Below are positions 58,374-64,000 of a stretch of 64,000 bases of DNA, in pieces; positions within the stretch are counted from its first letter, which is position 1; every line of letters starts with the position of its first letter. Location of the stretch: assembly GCF_000259255.1 (NCBI RefSeq), contig NC_017737.1:1240001-1304000 (forward strand). The letters run 5' to 3'. The translations under genes and the position numbers were made by a program. The notes under the pieces are model-generated. The model was not told the DNA's origin and did not search any database. It was given only the letters and a program-made list of their open reading frames with translations. The DNA is from Helicobacter cetorum MIT 00-7128 (GTDB taxonomy: Bacteria > Campylobacterota > Campylobacteria > Campylobacterales > Helicobacteraceae).

Positions 58374-60089
58374 TTAAGCCCACTCCCCTGTGTTTGGGTC
58401 TGTGCATTTTAACCACTCGGTAATTTTTGGGGGGCTATATTGGTGGTGTTCTAATAATCCTAATTATTCTTTGGGAGCTACAATTACTTTGCGTATTGTA
58501 TTATAAATATAGCCTTTTAACAATCCCCAAATTTTTTTTGGGGTTATAGTATTAACAATCCCAACAATTCTTAAATGTATATTTTAACAAGTCCAACAAT
58601 TCTATTTTTTGGTATTTTAATTACTCTTGTGTGTTTTGGTTCTACGCATTTTAACCGCCCAATAGCTTAGATACACATTTACAATCCCAAAATTCTTTTT
58701 TTGGGACATAGCATTCCAACAATCCCAACAGTCCTAATCATTCTTGAGAGGATATTTCTTGGGTTTATAGACATGACATTCTAATAACACCAACAATTCT
58801 TTGCTGTAGTGGTGGTTCTAATTACTTCTATAATTCTTTTTTTGTATTATATGTTTTTGGTCTATGTTTTCTTAAAAATTAAAACCTTTTCTTGACCTCC
58901 TATACACCTTAAACCATTTAAGGCGCATGGGCTTATTACAAAATCCCTAAAAGCAATCTTGATTGATTCTAGTTTTTGATTGCAAAAACTCATTTTCTTA
59001 AAAAGACATTTTTAATGCTTGCGCCTTATGCGCTGTTTTTAAAGGTTTATTGAACTAAAAACTCTCGCCTTACTATTTGTTTGTTAAAAATGTGTTTAGC
59101 GCTTTTTAAACTAGGCGCTATTAGAGATTTTAAAGATAATAAAAGCACTAGATGTGTTTTTGAGATTTTAAAAACTTAAGAAATGCCCCCACTCAAGCAC
59201 TTATAAAGCTATCGCTTAACACTTTTAATATTAAGCTCTTTTGTATTTTTATCATTAGCACCCAACAAGAATAGGGCTTTCCTTTATTCTTTGAGTGTAT
59301 AAGGGTTATAATCTTTTCCTTAGGCATGAGCAAATAATACTTCATAGCTTTTTTAATGGCATAGGATTTTATTCTCAAATCTTAACAAGCCATTTTCTCA
59401 CTTCTCTATAATCCTTATTGTATATTATGTATGTGAGATTTATGGGCTTTTATTTTTGAGATTTAGCGAGCAAGTTTTAATAACTTCATCAGTTGGATTT
59501 ATATGGGTGCATGGCATTTGCGATTATTATTTTCCCTAATTTTTTAAAACCCTAGGGCTAACCCTAGTTTAAAAACACATTGCTTATTGTTCCAAATATC
59601 TTATACTTGTTTGTAGTCTCTTATCAAAGATATTATTTGGTATTATTTTATATTTTTGTAAATTTTATTTTTAAAAATAATGTTTTAAAATCTAAATTTT
59701 ATTATTATTTTTAATAAGATACTTCTTTTAGCAGAGAGTCAACAAGCTAAATCCCTTTGTTTGGCACTAAGGGGGTTAATAACATTTTTATAAAAAGGGG
59801 CATGATTTTTAATCCTTATAAAAAAACCAAAGAAGTTTAACTCAGTTTTTATTGCCTTAAGGAGTTTTAAAAAACCCTTAAGTTTTTTAATGCAAAAGTT
59901 CAATTTTAAGCTAAAAGGCTGAAGTGTTATCATTAGTTTTTATCATCTTAAAATCCATATATACAATAATCTTTGATAGCATTTAGAGTATAAAAATATT
60001 GATGATATATTTTTAAACATTGATTTTAAAGGTTCACTTATGCTCTAATGATAAAAAACCCTAAAATAAAAAGCTTGCTTAATACAAGC
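58374..60089. other. Non-coding stretch of 1.7 kb with degenerate repeats
   Basis: No convincing gene. From 58390 to 58870 a phrase like AACAATCCCAACAATTCT recurs (near 58553, 58583, 58729, 58781). A longer unit TGTGTTTGGGTCTGTGCATT near 58391 recurs imperfectly near 58630 (TGTGTTTTGGTTCTACGCAT). At 58974-58989 TTTTGATTGCAAAAAC is the exact reverse complement of 51661-51676. Small frames of 61 and 64 codons in 59193-59933 lack support. Confidence 0.7.
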
Positions 60090-60770
60090 TTAATTACCGC
60101 CAAATTTAATGCGTAATTGGCTAAGCTTATCATCATAGCTAGTTATGAAAAATCGTTTATTGCTTTGCGTATAGCTAAGTTCATTATGCAAACTTGTCTC
60201 AGCGATTAACACATTAGAAGTTTTTTCTGTCCTATCAAAAGTGATAAGCTCTACTTGCTTGTTTAAGGCTTTCACTTCTTTAATTGCCTCTAAAAAATCG
60301 CAATCTCCGGCAATAAGAATCGCCACATCATACAAATCCTTATAAGCATTCAATACCAAATCAAGCGCTATTTTCACATCAACACCTTTTTGAATATAAG
60401 TCCAAGGCTTATTTCTAATGCTTGATGAAGATTGTTGCTCATTCCAAGTGGATTTTGTTTTTAAGGGAACTTTCTGTAATTGTGAAAGGCGCAAATCTAT
60501 ACAAGAGATTTCTTCTTGAAGTTTTTTAAAATATCGTTGCTGACTATGATAGGTTAATGGATTTTCTCTCTCATCTAACTCACATGAATAATAAAAAACC
60601 TTTTTCAACAAGCGATTTGCTAGGATATATTCTATGAGATTTCCCCATAAAATATTGTTTATGAGTATTCTATGCTCTCTAGGTTTATTTCTTAGAGTTC
60701 TCAAACTTTGGATAACATATTCAGCATCTATAAATACAAAAACTCTTTTTTCTAGCTCACCCTTTTGCAT
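60090..60770 (-). CDS. NYN-domain (LabA/DUF88-like) protein
   Basis: 226 aa. The opening VFVFIDAEYVIQSLR with Asp15 and the later GVDVKIALDLV and IAGDCDFLEAI motifs form the acidic cluster of NYN domains, PIN-like folds often having RNase activity. An insertion of about 60 residues with a KTKSTWNEQQSSSS loop separates the first and second motifs. It lies downstream of efp on the same strand but 70 bases away, with an imperfect hairpin between. I know of no H. pylori equivalent at this place. Biological role unknown. Confidence 0.8.
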   Translation of the reverse strand: MQKGELEKRVFVFIDAEYVIQSLRTLRNKPREHRILINNILWGNLIEYILANRLLKKVFYYSCELDERENPLTYHSQQRYFKKLQEEISCIDLRLSQLQKVPLKTKSTWNEQQSSSSIRNKPWTYIQKGVDVKIALDLVLNAYKDLYDVAILIAGDCDFLEAIKEVKALNKQVELITFDRTEKTSNVLIAETSLHNELSYTQSNKRFFITSYDDKLSQLRIKFGGN

Positions 60771-60840
60771 TATTTCATAAATATATAATTAGAGACTAAC
60801 CTTAATTTATTGGCAAGTCTCTTAATTTTTAACAAAAACC

Positions 60841-61404
60841 TTATTTAACCTTTTCTAGGTATTCTTCGGTCTCAGTATTAACCTTAATGGTTTCACCCTC
60901 TAGCACATGAAAGGGCACTTGCACCACAGCACCGGTTTCTAAAGTGGCTGGTTTTTTACTCGCACTTGAAGTATCACCTTTAAAGTTTGGGGCAGTTTCT
61001 ACAATTTTTAACGCTACAACTTGAGGCACATCTACAGAAATTGCTTTATCATTGTGTAATAAAACTTGCACTTGCATGCCCTCTAGCATCCATTTTGACG
61101 CATCGGCAACTTGAGAGTCATTTAAGGCAATTTGCTCATAACTCTCTACATCCATAAACTGATACGCATCACCATCATGATAGAGATATTGCATAGTCTT
61201 TTCCATTAAATTTGGCTCTTCGCATTTATCTCCAGCATGGAAAGTCTTTTCAATCACTTTGCCATCTAGGAATGATTTAATTTTTGCTCGCACAAAAGCA
61301 GCGCCTTTACCGGGCTTGACATGTTGGTATTCCACAATTCTATAGGGAACACCGCCCAATTCAATTTTCAAGCCTTTTTTAAGCTCGCTCATACCAATTG
61401 CCAT
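60841..61404 (-). CDS. efp: Elongation factor P
   Basis: 187 aa, full length with three beta-barrel domains. The modified loop reads [11 protein letters not shown] with Lys33 at the tip, the place of the lysyl modification in other bacteria. EF-P relieves ribosomes stalled on proline runs. HP0177 is the counterpart. It lies 18 bases after fba in the PPIase-fba-efp operon. Confidence 0.97.
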   Translation of the reverse strand: MAIGMSELKKGLKIELGGVPYRIVEYQHVKPGKGAAFVRAKIKSFLDGKVIEKTFHAGDKCEEPNLMEKTMQYLYHDGDAYQFMDVESYEQIALNDSQVADASKWMLEGMQVQVLLHNDKAISVDVPQVVALKIVETAPNFKGDTSSASKKPATLETGAVVQVPFHVLEGETIKVNTETEEYLEKVK

Positions 61405-61422
61405 TATTATTTCCTTGTAATA

Positions 61423-62346
61423 TTAAATTTTATTAGAACTACCTAAGAGTCTCATGCGCTCTTTAACTACATTTTTGAGCGCTAATTGAGCGGGCGCAAA
61501 GAATTTTCTCAAATCAAACTGACTCTTATCTTCATTAGCAATTCTGCGCACTTCTGCCATAAAGGCAATTCTTAAATCTGTATCGGTATTAACCTTATTG
61601 ATACCACCTTTTACAGACTCTTGCAAAAACTCAAAAGGCACGCCTTTAGAGCCTTTCAAATCGCCTCCGGCATCTAAATAGGCTTTCCTTACATTATCAG
61701 GAATCGCACTTGCTCCATGCAAAACTAAGGGGATATTTGTCAAGCGCTTAACTTCTTCTAGGCGCTCAAAATCCAATTTTGGCTCACCCTTAAACTTAAA
61801 GGCTCCATGGCTTGTGCCAATAGCTGGGGCTAGATAATCCACTTTAGATTTTTTAACAAACTCTTCAGCCTCTTTGGGATTAACCAATACGGCGTCCTTT
61901 TCATCTACAGAGATATTATCTTCAATACCCATTAAACGACCCAATTCCGCCTCTACACTCACGCCGGCATTGTGTGCCATTGTTACCACTTGAGAGGTTA
62001 ATTCTAAGTTTTCCTCAAAAGCATAATGAGAGGCATCAATCATTACAGAAGTAAAACCTGCTTTTACAGCGTTTTGACAGCTCTCAAAAGTCGTGCCATG
62101 GTCTAAATGTAAGGCTACTGGGATATGAGGATAGCGAGCACTCATTGTTTTGACCATGCCAACTACCATATCAATCCCTAAGTATTTAATCGCTCCCTCA
62201 CTTGCTTGCACAAATATAGGGGAATTTTCTTCAAACCCTGCCTCAAAAATAGCGTTTAGCATTTCAAAATTAACGAAGTTAAACGCCCCTACTCCATAAC
62301 CCTCTTTATGGGCTTTTAATAAAATCTCATTGCCATTAACTAGCAT
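61423..62346 (-). CDS. fba: Fructose-bisphosphate aldolase, class II
   Basis: 307 aa. The zinc-binding HLDHGTTFE motif lies near residue 81, and LVLHGASAIP and the NVDTDLR-like NKVNTDTDLR block are present. It interconverts fructose 1,6-bisphosphate with triose phosphates. HP0176 is the counterpart. It sits 15 bases after the PPIase gene. Confidence 0.97.
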   Translation of the reverse strand: MLVNGNEILLKAHKEGYGVGAFNFVNFEMLNAIFEAGFEENSPIFVQASEGAIKYLGIDMVVGMVKTMSARYPHIPVALHLDHGTTFESCQNAVKAGFTSVMIDASHYAFEENLELTSQVVTMAHNAGVSVEAELGRLMGIEDNISVDEKDAVLVNPKEAEEFVKKSKVDYLAPAIGTSHGAFKFKGEPKLDFERLEEVKRLTNIPLVLHGASAIPDNVRKAYLDAGGDLKGSKGVPFEFLQESVKGGINKVNTDTDLRIAFMAEVRRIANEDKSQFDLRKFFAPAQLALKNVVKERMRLLGSSNKI

Positions 62347-62361
62347 AAGAAATCCTTATTA

Positions 62362-63246
62362 TTACTTATTGATAACGATTTTAGCTTGCTTTTTAAGCTC
62401 CTCAATCTTCTTATTCATAAGCTCTTGGAATCTTCTTTCTTGGAGCATTCCTTGAATGGTAGGTTTAGCTTGCTCATAAGTGTAAGTAACAGGCTTATCT
62501 TTAGAAATCAAATAAATAATATGATAACCAAACTCTGTTTTTACAGGAGTTTTAGTATAAGTGCCGGGCATTAGAGCAAAAGCCGCTTTAGAAAAATCAG
62601 GAGTCATTTGGTTTTTTTGGAATTTTCCTAAATCACCACCATTTTGAGCGTTTTTGCTATTAGGGTCAATCGTATCACGATTAGCTAATTCAATAAACTT
62701 TTCTTGCACTTTGGTTTTAGGCTGTTTGTTAAGCTCAGAAATAATTCTTTTAGCCTCATCTTCACTCTTTACTAAAATATGTCTTGCATGCGCTTCTTGC
62801 TTGACAAACATTTGGTCTTTATTAGCGTTATAAAAATCTTGCATTTCTTTTTCAGGAATTTGGATTTTCTTTACTGCTTCAGCTTGACGCTTTGCCCAAA
62901 ACTCTACTAAAGCTTGTTTTTTTACCGCATCAATCATTGCTTTAAATTCTGGCGTGTTATCTAATTTTTCTTTTTTAGCCTCTTTTTCTACTAAAAGTGT
63001 GCGAATGGCTTGGTCAATCAAAGCCGCTTTTTGGTCATCTTTAAGCTTGTCAAAATCAAAATTAGGGTTGCGTTGCTTAATCATGTCAAAATCACTTTTA
63101 GTGATTGGTGCGCCATCTACGGTTGCTAATACTCCAGCTGTAGGAGCGCTCTTTTTAGCTGTTGTTGCTGTGTTAGCAGGCTTGGCTACTAATAAGGTTG
63201 TGCTTAATGCACTCACTAATGCTAAACTTAAGATACTCTTTTTCAT
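62362..63246 (-). CDS. Secreted parvulin-type peptidyl-prolyl isomerase
   Basis: 294 aa. The signal peptide (MKKSILSLALVSALSTTLLV, then AKPA) is followed by a SurA-like N-terminal helical region. A parvulin domain occupies about residues 155-255 (EAHARHILVKSEDEAKRII and GGDLGKFQKNQMTPDFSKAA). It matches HP0175 and Campylobacter PEB4, periplasmic chaperones/isomerases for outer-membrane proteins that are also found secreted. It is the first gene of the PPIase-fba-efp operon. Confidence 0.95.
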   Translation of the reverse strand: MKKSILSLALVSALSTTLLVAKPANTATTAKKSAPTAGVLATVDGAPITKSDFDMIKQRNPNFDFDKLKDDQKAALIDQAIRTLLVEKEAKKEKLDNTPEFKAMIDAVKKQALVEFWAKRQAEAVKKIQIPEKEMQDFYNANKDQMFVKQEAHARHILVKSEDEAKRIISELNKQPKTKVQEKFIELANRDTIDPNSKNAQNGGDLGKFQKNQMTPDFSKAAFALMPGTYTKTPVKTEFGYHIIYLISKDKPVTYTYEQAKPTIQGMLQERRFQELMNKKIEELKKQAKIVINK

Positions 63247-63289
63247 CGTGTATACCCCACTTAATCAAAAATTTGGAATTAAACTTTGC

Positions 63290-63295
63290 ATTATA
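63290..63295 (-). promoter_or_regulatory. Extended -10 promoter for PPIase-fba-efp
   Basis: The reverse strand reads TTGCTATAATGC: TATAAT with the TGC extension, 44 bases before the ATG. It is the strongest promoter match in the window. Confidence 0.65.
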
Positions 63296-63428
63296 GCAAG
63301 TTTAAGCTGATTTTTATACTATTTTTCTTTAATATATAAAATTCATTAAAAATCAAGTTTTTAAGCTATTTTATGCTTAAATTCAATGTCTAATTTGCAA
63401 GAAATTCATGCTATTTCTAGGGGTTGTT

Positions 63429-64000
63429 ATGGTTTCATTTTTATCGCTTTTGTCTAAAGGTTGGAAGGACTTTTTTAGTTTTAGAATGCTTGTTATTAAC
63501 CTTGCTCCTGTAATGCTTGGGGTGCTATTTTGGAGTATGGCTTTTTACTATTTTAGCGATAATATCCTTTCATATTGCGAGCGCTTTTTGCCTCATTCTT
63601 GGAGTGCATTGGCGCATAGTGAAGGCTTTTTAGCAAGCTTATGGGCGTTTGTGTTTAAAGGCTTAGTTTATATGCTAATAATTTGGTTTGTTATCCTTTT
63701 GACCCTAATAGGCAATGTGTTTATGTCTATCTTTTATACCCCTTTGGTAATCTCTTATTTGCATAAAAAATATTATTTCCAAGTAGAGCGAGAAGAGTTT
63801 GGGAGCGTTACTTTTTCTATCAAATACTTTTTAAAATCTTTAATAATCATGTTAGTGATTATGGCGTTGCTAACCCCCCTATACTTTATCCCTATCATAG
63901 GGGTATTTCTCTCTTTAATCCCCCATTTTTTATTTTTTAAAAATACGATGAGTTTAGATGTGGGGAGTGCTATTTTCAAAGATTATGAAAAATATCAAAC
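63429..64000 (+). CDS. EI24/CysZ-like membrane protein (3' end outside window)
   Basis: About 190 residues visible with four or more hydrophobic segments: MLVINLAPVMLGVLFWSMAF, WFVILLTLIGNVFMSIFYTP and the SLIIMLVIMALLTPLYFIP region. This fits the EI24 family of inner-membrane proteins; HP0174 is the neighbour of this block in H. pylori. I chose the ATG at 63429 because AGGGG lies 5 bases upstream; an ATG at 63408 in the same frame is the alternative. It is divergent from the PPIase operon. Confidence 0.85.
   Translation, partial: MVSFLSLLSKGWKDFFSFRMLVINLAPVMLGVLFWSMAFYYFSDNILSYCERFLPHSWSALAHSEGFLASLWAFVFKGLVYMLIIWFVILLTLIGNVFMSIFYTPLVISYLHKKYYFQVEREEFGSVTFSIKYFLKSLIIMLVIMALLTPLYFIPIIGVFLSLIPHFLFFKNTMSLDVGSAIFKDYEKYQ

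Noticed and set aside
59193-59378. 61-codon reverse-strand frame
   Set aside because: Low-complexity AT-rich translation, no ribosome site and no recognisable motif. Chance frame in non-coding DNA.
59739-59933. 64-codon reverse-strand frame, lysine/phenylalanine-rich
   Set aside because: Composition follows the AT-rich background; no neighbour or motif supports it, although a small hypothetical cannot be ruled out.
60790-60824. Terminator between efp and the NYN gene
   Set aside because: AGAGACT/AGTCTCT can pair, but the loop is about 17-20 bases and there is no U-run on the reverse strand, so it was not called.

Overview
The window is AT-rich, densely coded and typical of a gastric Helicobacter. 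Many genes have clear H. pylori counterparts in conserved order: gatB-ymxG-mqnC-bamA-mqnE; carB-BI-1-gap; glcD-pgbA-nudix-csd3; cadA-comM-def-clpP-tig; horG-hpaA-moaC-mog-moaE-moaD; ribA-ribB; modABC; dba-dsbI-tip-alpha; efp-fba-PPIase. It also holds genes not expected in H. pylori: a selenocysteine-containing selD, a periplasmic nitrate reductase cluster (nap), and a two-gene module resembling the Kiwa phage-defence system. This mix suggests a close relative of H. pylori such as the H. cetorum group. The species call is inference.

Layout. 1-7282: gatB (runs off the left edge), an M16-like protein, the menaquinone (futalosine) genes mqnC and mqnE, and bamA, which seems to start at ATT. 7360-8920: accessory membrane protein plus DUF4868-like protein (Kiwa-like). 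8963-14958: TsaC/Sua5-like protein, carB, a ThiD2-like protein, a BI-1 protein and gap. 15062-19901: ogt, glcD, pgbA, a Nudix hydrolase and the csd3 peptidase. 20015-21040: selD with an in-frame UGA. 21209-25477: a periplasmic protein and two tandem Hof outer membrane proteins. 25542-31683: cadA, comM, def, clpP, tig. 31770-36516: napA-G-H-D without napB, napF or napL. 36635-46342: horG, hpaA, molybdenum cofactor genes (moaC, mog, moaE, moaD, moeA), riboflavin genes and the molybdate transporter modABC. 46347-47195: an LPS glycosyltransferase with a G9 phase-variation tract. 47364-50084: dba-dsbI, RNase P RNA and tip-alpha. 50755-51365: a decayed toxin-antitoxin pair. 51766-58373: four Hop porin/adhesin genes in mirror-image order around a 16.5-copy hexamer repeat. 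58374-60089: a long non-coding stretch. 60090-64000: an NYN-domain protein, efp, fba, a parvulin-type PPIase and the start of an EI24-family membrane gene.

Several genes form working sets. The nap genes need the molybdenum cofactor, which the adjacent moa/mog/moeA genes build from molybdate brought in by modABC. MqnC and MqnE serve the menaquinone pathway that would feed NapGH. The outer-membrane and secreted factors (Hop, Hof, HorG, HpaA, Tip-alpha, PgbA) and the phase-variable glycosyltransferase point to a host-adapted mucosal bacterium with variable surface antigens.
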